Positions 35,326 to 51,904 of a DNA stretch of 64,000 bases are shown here, piece after piece. The DNA comes from Protula sp. h YS-2021. Lineage: Eukaryota > Annelida > Polychaeta > Sabellida > Serpulidae. Each line of letters opens with the position of its first letter. Position 1 is the stretch's first letter. The notes beneath the pieces are model-generated. The model was given only the letters and a program-made list of their open reading frames with translations, was not told the DNA's origin and searched no databases. Position numbers and translations under genes: made by a program. The stretch is from NCBI GenBank assembly GCA_949752745.1, contig OX457031.1:47821257-47885256 (forward strand), read 5' to 3'.

Positions 35326-35759
35326 TTGGGCAATAGACAATAAAAGTCTTAATCAAAAGGATAACAATATTGATTTGAAGTTGTGCACCTTGCTTTTCGT
35401 TTTCTCTTATTTTCATTTTCGCGGTCAGTATACAAAGTACAAACTTAAAAAATATTTTAAACAAACGTAGTGCATTACGAAATGAAGCAACCATTGAAGC
35501 TTTTTCAATAAAGCCTTACTACAATACTTACTTTTTTTCTAGCACTAATATGCATTTTTTAAAGTATAGCGTTTCTTATACTACTCTGATTCTAAATTTA
35601 CGTAACATGGTGAATATTGGTGAGATGACGTATCAAGTAACACTTAAAAGCCTTCAAAATGGCAACTTGTAAATTGATACTATAATCGCTATTTCACATA
35701 TAATTGCAGTGACTGAAGAAACCGAAAAGCAGAAGTGTGATGTTTGACTGTCACCAAAA

Positions 35760-40150
<4,391 letters not shown>

Positions 40151-40418
40151 CTGCCAATTTAGAACACAATAAGAAGTTTTATTGGGAAAGCGGTTTGCAG
40201 GGTCAGGGGCACTTTGTATTGACCACCATACGCTAGATTTTTCTGCATCTTTTTTTAAAAGATTCACAACCATGGAGTACACATTCCGGCGTCGATCCAA
40301 CTTAGATTTGACATCAGATTTCCGACGTAAGTCTGGTTATAATTTCATTGGTGATAGTTACGCGCATAGATCAACGTTTAATCAACGTTTGAAACAACGG
40401 ATAATCGATGTTGGTCGC

Positions 40419-40644
40419 TCCCTCCCTCCCTCCCTCCCTCCCTCCCTCCCTCCCTCCCTCCCTCCCTCCCTCCCTCCCTCCCTCCCTCCCTCCCTCCCTC
40501 CCTCCCTCCCTCCCTCCCTCCCTCCCTCCCTCCCTCCCTCCCTCCCTCCCTCCCTCCCTCCCTCCCTCCCTCCCTCCCTCCCTCCCTCCCTCCCTCCCTC
40601 CCTCCCTCCCTCCCTCCCTCCCTCCCTCCCTCCCTCCCTCCCTT
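40419..40644. repeat. (CCCT)n tetranucleotide tract, ~226 bp
   Basis: About 56 uninterrupted CCCT units. On the minus strand, the sense strand of the START gene, this reads (AGGG)n. The tract lies about 270 bp upstream of the first START exon called here. The PPSL-repeat ORF on the + strand is an artefact. Confidence 0.97.
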
Positions 40645-40657
40645 GATTTAACTCTTA

Positions 40658-40764
40658 AAAAGTGACAAATACTGATTAATCAGTGACAAATACTGATTAA
40701 TCAGTGCCAGAATGTTCAAGTATTTATGGTATGACACTGTACAAGTCACGTGATGCCTATAGCG
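40658..40764 (+). repeat. BEL/Pao 5' LTR fragment
   Basis: Only about 105 bp of the LTR remains. It contains a duplicated 21 bp unit, gtgacaaatactgattaatc, and the block matching 47340-47410. It is joined almost directly to Gag coding sequence at about 40766, so the rest of the LTR, the primer site and leader have been deleted. Confidence 0.7.
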
Positions 40765-40780
40765 GAAGGCGGCTCTCCCC

Positions 40781-40945
40781 GTGAAGCAGAAACACGCTAA
40801 GCAACGGGCGCATTTGGAGAGGCTGCAGCTTGAGACGGAGCAGCGCAAGCAGCAGCTAGACGTTCAGTCAGATATCGAAACCGCAGACGCCGGAGAAAAG
40901 GTGCTTGTAGAGGCCGAAGCTGCTATCTCTGGGCACAGCCTGTGA
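40781..40945 (+). pseudogene. BEL/Pao Gag N-terminal coiled coil
   Basis: 54 open codons rich in Lys, Gln, Glu and Ala (KQRAHLERLQLETEQRKQQL), a likely coiled coil as at the start of many BEL Gag proteins, ending at an in-frame TGA. The 41.0-41.5 kb stretch that follows is Pro/Val/Asp-rich in pieces but has several stops. Confidence 0.6.
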
Positions 40946-41499
40946 GTGTAAAGTCAGTAGAAGGTGCCACTATGATGCCATCTCAGCCTTTGTCTGCCTT
41001 CGCCATTCCATTTCAACTTGCAAGTGTGAGTACTGAATTTAAATTTGATCACGCTCAAGTTTCCACGACGTCCAAGTAATTTGATATCAGACCACGTGAA
41101 AATCTACCTCCTCCTGACAATGTGCCTCCAGTTTGCGCAAAAGATCCAGTGACCTCAAAGCCATTTGATGTCAAACCACCCGATAGTCGTCCCCTTCCTG
41201 ACAGTGTCCTTCCCGCTAACGTTAAAGATCTGGCGACGTCGTAGCCATTTGATGTCAGACCAAGTGACACACTTCCTCCGATTGACGCTAGTGCAAAGTA
41301 CAGTCCAGCTTATGACAGGTTCAGTGGTGTGCCTAGTCCTATACAAAACGTAGGACAGAATGCATCAGCACTGAAGGCTGAAATAACCTTCCCGTTCTCG
41401 CAGCAACCACGTCAAAGTTGTCGTCCAGCATTCGCCACCCCATTTCAGTCGCCACCGAATCAGCCAATACTTGCTTAAAGCATCCAATAATTAGCTGCC

Positions 41500-42451
41500 T
41501 CGACTGTTGCTGCTACATTACCCAAAACTGAAATATTGACATTTGATTCTGATCCAAAGAACTACGTCGAATTCATCACTAACATTAAGATAAATGTGGA
41601 ATCAAAGGTCTATGAACCATCGGTTTTACTGAACTACCTGATCAGTTACTGCACAGGAGAAGCCAAACACCTCATCAAGAACTGTGTTCTTTTAGGCGAC
41701 CAAGGCTATACACGTGTGCTAGAGCTTCTCAATGAACGCTACGGTCGCAGAAATGAAATCGCTTGTTAATGTTTAGATTCCCTTATGAAAGGCCACATCG
41801 TCAAAGGAAATGATTCTCGTAGTCTAATCGCGCTGAGCGACGTAATGGAAAGGTGCACCCTCACGTTACAGTTCCTGGGGTACGAAATCGATTTGAACAG
41901 TATGCTACACTGAAGGCAGTAGTCATGCGTTTGCCCAACTACATTAGAGTTGAGTTCGTTTACAGTTTCTCGAATCTGCGTGACCCAACGTTTAATGATT
42001 TGCGTGTTTTTGTAAAGCAGCGTGCAGGTGTCGCAATGTCAACATACGGCGAGATGTTGCGGAGAGAGAAGAAATCACAGTTAAGAAACCAAAGTATAGT
42101 ACAAGCAAGACAGCATCAACGGTAATGACGACGCAAAGCAAAAGACAAGGTACGAAACAAAGCTTCCTGGTTGTACACAGTGCGGAAGACAGCATTTCAT
42201 TGCCAAGTGTGCTGCATTTCTGTGCCGATAACAAAGACAAACGTTTGTGCTTTAACTGTTTACGCCAAGGCCACGTTGCTAAAGAGTGCAGAAAGGACTC
42301 GCAGTGCTGTCATTGTAAGTTGAAACACCACGAGCTAGTTCACGACGCAGACGTTCAGAAGAAAAAAGAAATTAACAGCATCGTGAAAGTACCACGATTG
42401 ATTCGTCAACGGTTAACTGCGTCGCGACCCGCGACCCGCGCCGCTCCTTGA
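41500..42451 (+). pseudogene. BEL/Pao Gag: DUF1759-like region and zinc knuckles
   Basis: 41536-41769 encodes the FDSDPKNYVEFITNIKINVE...LLNYLISYCTGEAKHLI...LLNERYG layout typical of DUF1759. The frame breaks at a TAA (41767) and continues in other frames to about 42120. At 42125-42451, CFNCLRQGHVAKEC and CCHCKLKHHELVH are two zinc-knuckle motifs. An aspartic-protease block (DTG/DSG) was not found. Confidence 0.75.
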
Positions 42452-42519
42452 TCCAGTAATTATTCGTCGGAACGGAGTTGACGTAGAGACGTACGCGTTA
42501 CTTTACGAAGGGCCAGACA

Positions 42520-43440
42520 CAACTTGCTAAAACGCCTAAGGCTTCGAGGCAAAACGGTCCCGGAAGCCTTTTGGAAAGAAGACGAACGTCAAGGAAGTGT
42601 CAAAGAACCTGACGCAGTGAAATCAGTCCTCGGATGGTCCCTACTAGGGCCGTTTGATAGAACCGTCTCAAACACAAACGCCCACGTGAACTTTCAGCAA
42701 GGTGATTTGCAAAGTCAAGTGGAACGAATGTGGAAAACTGACTTTGACGAATCAATATACAACGCCAAAAGCGTAATGCCTCTTGCTGACAAACAAGCTC
42801 TGAGTATCTTGGACGAAAGTACTGAGCACACTGGGGAACGGTAATGCTTTCTCTGCCATGGACAACTGGTGTCTCGAAGTTACCGCTTGCTGTTACGAGA
42901 TTGAATTACCTAGAACGGAAGTTTTCCAAGAAAGAATCCCTTCATGAAGCGTACTCAAGTGCGTTGGGTGATTACGTGACGAAGGTTATGCACAAAAGGT
43001 TGGTACTCTAGAGGAACACGCTAAGGATGTGAATTGCTGGTACTTACCTCATCACCCAGTCATCAATCCTTTGATCGGAGTGCTAGTTTGCTTTCGGCAA
43101 GAGCCTATCGCAATTGTTGGTGACATAGAAGCTATGTTTCATCAGGTACAAGTTTTGGAAGGGACCGTGACTCCCTCCGTTTCTTGTGGTGGCAAGACGG
43201 TGACATCAAGCTCCCACCAGAAGTTTACGCGATGATAGTTCATATCTTCGGCGCAACGTCATCGCCTAGTGCTACTGCGTTTGCTATGCGCAAGACGGCC
43301 ACTAACAACCAGTGTGAGTTTGATGCAGAAACAGTGAAAACATTTACGTCGATAACTGCTTAAAATCAATACCAACTGTACCTCAAGCAATCAGGCAATC
43401 AGCACAACTGCAAGAACTGCTTCAGAGAGGTGGGTTCCAT
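42520..43440 (+). pseudogene. BEL/Pao reverse transcriptase, broken N-terminal part
   Basis: 42524-42844 holds the linker with the VKSVLGWSLLGPFDR block. 42845-43440 holds RT pieces in alternating frames, including WYLPHHPV, a GDIEAMFHQVQV palm strand carrying the first catalytic Asp, and YVDN where an active RT of this group has YVDD. Sequence between PHHPV and the palm appears deleted. Confidence 0.7.
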
Positions 43441-44415
43441 TTGACCAAATTATTCTCAAACAACAGGGAAGTTTTGCCGTCAATCCCAGTATCCGAAAGG
43501 GCCGAATCTGTAGCAAACACTGATATTGATGATGCATTGCCATACGAAAGGGCACTGGGTTTACGTTGGAACGTTGAAGATGATACGTTAACATATAACG
43601 TGAAGAGTGTACAGAAGCCTATGACGCGTCGCGGAATTTTATCTGTGGTCAGTTCACTGTACGATCCCCTAGGCCTTGCCGCACCGGTAACTTTAATATC
43701 CAAGATGCTGCTACAAGTCCTGTGCAAGGATGGGTGGGCCTGGGATGAACCAATTACAGATGGCAAATGGCAAGACACGTTGTCAAGTCTGAGTGACTAC
43801 AGTGTTGACCGATGCTATAAACCAGATGGCTTGATGAATAACTTCACATGCGAGTTACATCACTTCGCAGATGCGTCAGCAGTTGCCTACGGTGTTGTGT
43901 CATATCTGCATATTTACGATACATCAGGACACTTTAAGGGTTTACTCGTGGCAGGCAAGTCGAGACTAGCACCTATCAAGTCTGTCACTATACTGCGACT
44001 AGAACTATCAGCTGCTGCTGTCGCAGGACGGTTGCATCAGATGATTACAAGTGCAATCGAATTCGAAATCTCACAGGCTCACTTCTGGAAGGACTCAACA
44101 GCTGGTCTTAAGTACGTACGTAACACAAAGACGCATTTTCAGACTTTTGTTGCTAGTCGGTTATCGGTGATTCATGACATCACAAGACCAGAAGATTGGT
44201 ACTACGTCCCATCAAAGCAAAACCCAGTCGATCTCCCGTCACATGGAATTTCTCCTGGGGACACATCGAAGTTGAAATTTTGGGCAAGTGGTCCAATGTT
44301 TTTATGCAATGCGCAAATTGAGATGCCTGCACAACCAGATTATGGAGATCTTGGGGCGACAGTTGCGTGTGTGACGTCCGAGATATATCATTTAAGTTCG
44401 CTGATCAGTCGCTGA
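43441..44415 (+). pseudogene. BEL/Pao RT connection and RNase H region
   Basis: A 324-codon open stretch, the longest in the element. It includes the RRGILSVVSSLYDPLGLAAP block, diagnostic of Pao-type RT, then HHFADASAVAYGVVSY, an RNase H-like core with its conserved Asp, RLELSAAAVAGRL, and DWYYVPSKQNPVDLPSHG. It stops just before the integrase. Confidence 0.85.
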
Positions 44416-44454
44416 TCTTCGTGGAGCCGCTTATGTGTATCTTTCGCGTGGTTA

Positions 44455-45806
44455 TTGCGGTACGTTGCGTTTTGTTTGGTACATTACGCAAAAACGACAG
44501 CGAAACTACCTCAAGGTAACTTAGGAGTTGAAGAAATACATCGTGCTCGAGCCAAGATTATCGTGATAGTGCAGCGTGAATGTTACGCATCTGAATTAAA
44601 ACGCCTGAACGAAGGTATAGACGTTTTAAGAACCAGTCCCATTGCTAGGTCGTCCCCCATCCTAAATGACAATATCATCAGAGTCGGAGGTCGCCTAGCT
44701 ACCAAAGAAATATCACGTCACTGAATTAATCATCAGACACATTCACGAACGTAATGGACACGTCGGTTTACATCAAGTTCTAGCTCTAGGAATACTGGAT
44801 TATCCAAGGGGCTGATGCAGATAAAAGGGTTATAGAAGCGTGTTTGTTATATAAACGTCACATGCACGCGACGCTTACGCAGCAGATGGCTACGCTACCT
44901 AAAGAGCGACTGACGCCAGATTAACCTCCGTTATCCAACGTCGGGGTCGATTACTTCGCCCCCTTTTTTTCACAAGAGGACATACAACAGTAAAACGTTA
45001 TGGCTGTCTGTTTACGTGTCTGGCGTGCAGAGTTGTGCACCTAGTAGTGGCTTTCAACCCGGATACAGACTCTTTCCTACCATGTCTCACACGTTTTATG
45101 GTACGAAGGGGGAAACCAAGAAAGATTTGCAGTGCCAGCGGCAAGAATTTCGTAGGTGCGGAGCCAGAATTGTGTGAACTGTTATCCGATCTCAACCAGG
45201 CGAAAATAAATAACACACTGAGACAAGACTCCGTTGAATGGCACTTCATTCCCCCCAAATACCCAGGAAATGGGAGGAGTATGGGAGCGCATGGTACGAT
45301 CAGTAAAGGTGATACTCAGAAAGCTTGTGAACAGCTTTTAAACGACGAGGGCTTAGCGACATTATTTACAGAAGTCGAACGTATGATTAATGACCGCCCG
45401 CTGACTATTGTGAGCAATGACGCACGTGACCCGGAAGTGCTCACGCCAAGCAAAATTCTTCTGCTGAGCAACACAACCTCGTTACCATACGGCGGTTTCG
45501 AGTCGTATGACAATTACATTCTACGCCGATGGCGTCAAGCTCAATATCTGGCTGACGTTTTCTGGCGCCGTTGGCCCAAGGCGTATGTACCCCCTGTTGC
45601 AAGCTAGATCTAAATGGGTTAACAAGGATATTGAAACGGGATTGTTTGCCGATCAGCAATTGCCACGTGGTCAATGGCCTCTGGGAATTGTGAACGATGT
45701 ACGCCAGGGCCGAGACGGTCGCGTCCGCGCGGCAGAAATAAGAGTCGGAAAAAAATGTGAAAGTCCGACCCATCACAAGACTGTGCTTATTAGAAAGTGC
45801 TCATAA
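44455..45806 (+). pseudogene. BEL/Pao integrase and DUF5641-like C-terminus
   Basis: 44455-44724 is the region before the integrase zinc-binding domain. 44740-44960 continues in broken frames with HVGLHQVLALG and a NVGVDYF strand. 45035-45607 holds the core (GKNFVGAEPEL, WHFIPPKYPG and EVERMINDRPLT) with the DDE Glu region altered. 45507-45806 is the C-terminal PRGQWPLGIVNDV...GRVRAAEIR block of DUF5641. Several frameshifts make it inactive. Confidence 0.8.
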
Positions 45807-45809
45807 AGA

Positions 45810-47265
45810 TTAAACACCATATAACTTTCAAGAGATCTGTTCATGGAAATAATTAATACGTGTGCAATTATTTTTTTCTAAACTGGAAGAGACTAAAAGA
45901 TTAATAATAAACCCATAGAGGCGTAATTATTGTACATGCTAGAGCTTCAGGATGGATTCTTGTTTCTAACTGTGTAAGGTTTCCTGAAATATGAAATGAC
46001 AGTGACTATTAATTCACAAAAGTGGTTTATAATTTTTTAACTTACCATTTAGAAGTTTGGAAGTCCACAGCAAAGATGTTTTCCCACAGGCAAAATTGAA
46101 CATTCATTTCAAATATGAAATGCCCAATTATGCCCGCAGTCATGGTTCTTTAAGTTAATTTTGTATAATTTAATTGTATTTTATCCGTTTTCAGTTTTAA
46201 TTAATAAGTCTTAGTTCAGCAATTTATTCAAAGTTCATTCATTTCTGTTTGTTTCCATTTATGGCGATAATTAAAGATTTCCATTATTAATCTTATACTG
46301 TCACATGTTGCATGTTCAAAGTCCACTCGATAAGTGATCGAAGTCTGTTGCATAGAATTTTGTTTAATATTGTTCAATAATGTCAATTTATTAAACATGT
46401 AGCCGTTTCCCTCAAGATAATCCTCAGTAAATGTCACATACTTGTAGTAAATATGCTTAGTATTAATCATGTGGTATAAATCACTTCCGTAAGGCTCAAC
46501 TTCCGCTCTAAAAGTTCTACTTTTTAATTTTAATGGTGAAATAAAATCGCACACGAGCCTTAATGCGGCCTTTCAGCGCTGAAGAAATGATTTTTTTGTG
46601 TGTAGAAGTGCTTCTGTTTAACATAGGAAACATTCGGTGATGGTGTAAGACCACACAAAAATACGGTTATTTTCAAATTCGTGTGGTTTCCCTTCATAAT
46701 GCATTAGCGTAATTGTGGATTTTGCTAAGAAATATTTCGTGAGAGTCTATCATGACAGCATGAAACATGTGTTTAATATGCTAAATGTTTCGGGGAAGTT
46801 AGGTATCGTTTTTCCACTCTGTCGTTTAATATTGCTTTCTGAACATATCTTTTCATATTTACTCTTATGTGGTTTAAATGATAGCGTGTATAATATTTAG
46901 AAGCCAGTGTAATAAATATGTAAAGTATGTTTATGTTTAATACAGCTAAGTGATCAAATGTAATTTTATGTTGCCACGCCCACAATAACTTGCATCTAAC
47001 ACCCCTACGATTTATATTCGTGGCCACTGTGACCCAAAATATTCATAATTCAACATATTGTTCAGTGCCTTAGAATGCGTATAATTGAAACTATTGTTGT
47101 GTTCAATATAGGAGGTTATAGTTATACGAGTTTTTCTGTTTGTCTCTGTGTTTGTTTCTTTTTATTGGTTTACTGTTCAAGTAAAGAAATTGGTATAATC
47201 AAATGTAAATAACTTCTTTAAATTATTAATGATAAAATACCTCTAAGGTATTTTATTAGGGCCAC
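45810..47265. other. Non-coding 3' part of the BEL/Pao relic
   Basis: AT-rich sequence. A minus-strand ORF at 46228-46554 of 108 codons has no recognised domain. No envelope-like gene was seen. Confidence 0.45.
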
Positions 47266-47267
47266 TG

Positions 47268-47775
47268 TTACGAAGGCATTTAAATAATTTATGTCTTTTA
47301 TAATTAATTGACATCAGGTCACTGAAAAGCGACAAGTATTGATTAATCAGTGCCAGAATGTTCAAGTATTTATGGCATGACATTGTACAAGTCACGTGAT
47401 GCCTGTAGCGTATAAACAGTTTCTTCCCGCCTTTTGACTATTAGTTTCAAGTTTCGAACGGTGCGTGATCACATTTAGGAAAGTTCCGATAAAACTGGTA
47501 AGATTCCAATTTCTTGTGATTTTGAATTAAGTAATTTATTTATTTGTGAAATTATTAAGACTAAATTCAAGATATAACAAGGTAAAATTGATTTAAGAGT
47601 TTATTGTTTAGGTCAGTCTTTAAAGTTTTGTTTCGTTTTTGCTTTTTTAGCAAACCGGCATTACGGCTTTACGGCATCGGCTTTTACGGCATTTACAAGA
47701 TCACAAAGATACGAAGCCGCCTTCGCAATAAAATGTGTTATGTTTAACAAAGCTTTTATTTTCGTATTCCCTGAT
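47268..47775 (+). repeat. BEL/Pao 3' LTR, longer copy
   Basis: It begins near tgttacgaaggcatttaaat and contains the block shared with the 5' fragment (47340-47410) and a polyadenylation hexamer in cgcaataaaatgtgttat near 47729. The right edge is uncertain because no target-site duplication was identified. Confidence 0.55.
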
Positions 47776-47779
47776 CAAG

Positions 47780-49775
47780 CAACAGGAAACATTGCGGACA
47801 AAGAAACTGGAGTGGTGCTATCAATATAACTGTTTTGGAGGATGACAGTTTTTGTATTGCTTTTGAAGAAAGAATGCCTTCAACTGTAGCACCGTGGACT
47901 GAACAACTTGTTTCCCTGTGTGTGCGCATTTCCTTAAATAACTGAAATTACATCTATTAAAGTATTGCGTTAAGAATCTACTAATGATCATTTCGTATGC
48001 TTTCGCTGCTTTCGTTCTTTCGTTTTCTTTCATTAATATACCATATATGAAAAGAAATATTTAGTGAGGACATGTTCATATTTAATTCTATAACTAGGTG
48101 CAGTGTTATATGGGCAGCGCGATAAAATAGTTTTTATTTCACAACTTTAGGTTCATGCATGAAGTGATTATTGCCCTTGCAGTGAAGTAATCGTAACCAA
48201 CTCCCACAAAATGTGCTGAAATATTTTTGCAAAATATTATTCCAAATGAAACAGCAATATTTCATAAAGGCTGATGTTGTGAGATCCAGACTTGTCTTTT
48301 AACAAAAGTAAAGTATTTTACAGAAATGCTCTGGAGAAAGTTGACAATCCCGATGTCTTAGTAAATGGCTTCGTAATAATGAACCCACATGGCGAAGTCT
48401 ATCGTTATATATATACTTCTCATTTTCTAACCATAATCCACAACAATCTCATGCATATTTACCTGCCATTTCAAAGAGTATGAGTCATTTTAGCAGCTCA
48501 CACTCCACAATCAAATAAGGACGATTCTGTGAATTTTCGTTCGGTTGCGGGCTGCCTCAGTCGTTATGTGCACTTATATTTCAAATAATTTCTGTAGATT
48601 TTTGGACTTCTGTGATTTGCCAATTCTTGCACGTTTATATTTTGTGATATATTTTACTTACGTTGTAGTTTCGGGCATGGGCATTTGTGATGGTCATGGG
48701 CTTTTGTGATGAATGTCGCAACGGAGGAATCTATGGCGAATGTGCCAAGATCATATTTTTACAACTTGGCACAAAACCACAGGATACGTAAACATACACT
48801 TTCCTTAGTATACAGGTGACGTAGGTTAAATTATATTCGGACTGTCTTTAGTTTAACATTTACCCAACTGGTTTGGACAGAATCGTATTTTGCTTCAAGC
48901 ATCCGTATTGCTATAAAGCACAGATTATTATAGGCCTAATTTCAGTTGATGTAATATAACACCGGTATACTATATTTCAAAATGTTACAGCACTAATTGA
49001 CAAAATTGGTGTTGAAATTAAAAGGTCTGCCCCTATCCTTCAGAGCATGATGGTAAGTGAACGATGGTACTTAATGATCTAATCAAAAATCAACTACGTA
49101 CTTTACCAGAATTCTGCGTTGAAGCTCGAGAAAACACTCGACAGTGCTTTATTTCTGTGCAAATTATTTTTCAATATTGTAAGTAAGGTGGTTTAGCAAT
49201 ACTTGTAGCACGATTAATATTTTGTATGGATAATACCTAACTTACAGTAACAAAATACTACTTCCATGGTTGTGTAATCTATATTTTATCAAACATATCG
49301 TTTTACCATTTACATGAATATTTGGCGTTAAATAATAATTTTAGTTCACTCTTACCCCTCTTATAAACAAAACACTACATGAAAGCCTGTCATACCTGTC
49401 ATACAAAGAAATATCTTTGACTCCTTAACAAGCCTAGCAATCGTACTATGCCGAACCCTCACAGGTTATATCATTAAGCCCCAATAATTCATACCTTGAG
49501 TCAGAGGAAACCAATCAACCTGCACTCGTAATCACTGAGTGTGAGAACAGTTCATCATGAAATTACATTGTACAGACCGAATTTGCTTCCTTAGTGTCTA
49601 TATTAATGATATCATGAAACAGAATTTAACTATTTAATTTAATTGCTGAACTTTAAGGTATATCTATTGTCTGTATTGACAGTTAATAATACGCAATTAC
49701 AACAAGAAAGCTCAGGGACATTGTGACCAGCCGAGGTCAGTGAATCACGTATCACTAGGCTTATTTGGTCGCCAA
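47780..49775. other. Non-coding AT-rich stretch
   Basis: Only short ORFs without recognised domains. Nothing else was seen. Confidence 0.5.
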
Positions 49776-49779
49776 AAAG

Positions 49780-51900
49780 TGCTAGTCATATTGCAAAATT
49801 AGATTGTTGACATATCGTCTAAAATTGCAAAATTCTTACAAAATTCGAAGAAAATCTGATCAAAATTATCTGATCAAATCTGATCGACAAAAATTAATTT
49901 TCAAAAGAGAACTAAAAGACAGCAAAATTGCAAAGGAATCCATTTGAAATTATAAGAGAAGGAGCAACAAATACATTAACTAATGCTCTCTATTTAGTCA
50001 ATTTTTGGCTGGTCACCAAACGAATAACCTTGTAAAAGAGAGGTCTACCTAGAGATCATTCGTAAAAATTTGAAAAAAATCTGAGAGACGACGCATTTTG
50101 AAAATTGGCCAAAGAAAAGTTATAATTGTCCTCCACTTGGCCTATTTCTGGCCGATCGAGAACAACTGTAAGTTTCAAGAGAACCAACAAGAGAGCAATT
50201 GCGGAAAAATTGAAAAGGAATCCAATCAAAATTTTGGCACAAGAAGCAATTAGAAAGTTTTTCAATCAAAAAATTAAACAATGCCTCCATTTGGCCAATT
50301 TTTGGCCAAAATAGCCAGTAGCTTCTCAAAAAATTGAAAAGGAATCCAATAAAATTCTGGCAGAAGCTACATTTTAAAATTGGCTATCAGTAAGTAAAGA
50401 AATGCCCAGTCTTTGGCCAATATTTTGTGGTTCACGAAAAAAGTAATTTGACAATAAAGAACTAACTAGAGAATATTTGTATAAGGAATTTCTTTTGGCA
50501 GATCACCAAAAAAGAAATCTTTAAGAGAGGGCCACCAGGGAAACATTTGTGTAAATTTGGGAAGGAATCCAATTAAAATTGTAGGAGGAGAAGCATTTAG
50601 AAAATGGGCTACCAATAAATTAAAAATGCCTCCTTTTTGGCCAATTTTTAGCGGATCGCTAAAAAGAGTAAATCTTCTAGAAAGGCTTATCTAGAAAATT
50701 TAAAGAAAATCTGATTAATTTGGTGGAAGAACAAGCATTTTGAAAACTGGTATCCAAAAACATTTATTGCCAACCTTTAGAGAGAACCATAAACAGAGCA
50801 TGTTGTTTTTTATTTCAAAGGAATCGTACAAAATTTTGGGACGAGAAGCATTTTTAAATTGAAGAACAAATTAAGAACATTAAAAATGTCCACATTTATT
50901 AGTAGCCAATTTTCAAACTGCTTCTCCTACAATTTTGATTGGATTCCGTTCCAATTTCAAAAATGCTCTATTGAAGGTTTTCTCTAAATAACTGGCACTT
51001 AAATATTTTTGGTTGTCAATTTTCAAAATGCTCCCCATTGAGCCAATTTTTAGCGGTTCGCCAAAAAAGTTATTTCTTAAGAGAGGACTACATAGAAAAC
51101 TTTCGCCCCAAATTTGAAGAAAATCTGATCAAAGTCGTTGGAGAAGCATTTTGAAAACTGGCAACCAAATGCCTCCCCTCTCCATTTGACCAATTTTTAG
51201 CTGATTGCCAAAAAACAATTTCTTAAGAGAGAACCATCAACAAAATCTAAGACTGGAAAGTAATCCAACCAAAATTGTTGCGAAGAAGTATTATGAAAAT
51301 TGGCTACCAATAAATTAAAAAATGCTCCCTATTATTTTGCAAAAGAGACATACCTAGAAAACATTTGTGCTAAATGTTAGCCAAAAGTGTTGAAAATTGG
51401 CCAAAAATAGGGTGCATTTTTATTGATTGGTTGCCAATTTTGAAAATGCTTTTTTTCCAGAACTTTGATCAGATTTTCTTCAAATTTTGCACAATGTTCC
51501 TTAGATAGGCCTCTCTAAAAAAATTGCTCTATGAGATCCACTAAAAATTGACCAAATGGGAGGAATTTCAAATATTTTGGTTGCCTATTTTCAAAATGTA
51601 GCGAAGTTGGCCAATTTTACAATTTATTGGCACCCATTTTTCAAAATACTTCTTCTCTCACAATTTTGATTTTTTTTTCAAATTTTGTACGATTGTTCTC
51701 TTTAATGTTTTCTTTTGAAAAATTTCTTTTATTGTGATCCGCCAACAATTAGCCAAATGGAGGCCATTTTGAATTTTTCGGAGGTTGATTTTCAAAATGC
51801 TTCTTCTCCCACGATTTTCATCATATTTGCTTCAAATCTTGCACAAATATTCTTTAAAAAGACCTATCTTGATAAATCGCTTATTGCTATTGCAGCTGAT
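49780..51900. repeat. Degenerate ~140 bp satellite in both orientations
   Basis: Forward units repeat the order gccaatttttggc, gatcgccaaaaaag, cttaagagag, aaaatttg, aatctgatcaaaattgt, gaagcattttgaaaattggc. Sample positions for the last block are near 50095, 50597, 50737, 51150 and 51293, with irregular spacing around 140 bp or multiples. From about 51380 to 51900, and also near 50900-51030, the units are reverse-complemented (ccaattttcaaaatgcttct, gattttcttcaaattttgca). Confidence 0.8.
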
Positions 51901-51904
51901 CCGA

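Larger units (their letters stand above)
40658..47775 (+). mobile_element. Degenerate BEL/Pao LTR retrotransposon
   Basis: The order is LTR fragment, Gag (N-terminal coil, DUF1759-like region, zinc knuckles), reverse transcriptase/RNase H, integrase, DUF5641-like C-terminus, a non-coding stretch, then a longer LTR copy. Gag-to-integrase order without a separate envelope, together with the DUF1759 and DUF5641 partners, is characteristic of BEL/Pao. Many stops, frameshifts and internal deletions break the coding region. The bracketing LTR-like sequences at 40694-40764 and 47340-47410 differ at 3 of 71 positions. The outer boundaries are approximate. Confidence 0.85.

Noticed and set aside
40182..40665. 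PPSL-repeat ORF of 154 codons on the + strand
   Set aside because: It is a translation of (CCCT)n, antisense to the START gene's 5' region.
46228..46554. 108-codon minus ORF as an envelope or accessory gene of the BEL/Pao element
   Set aside because: It has the wrong strand for the element and no signal, membrane segment or recognisable domain.
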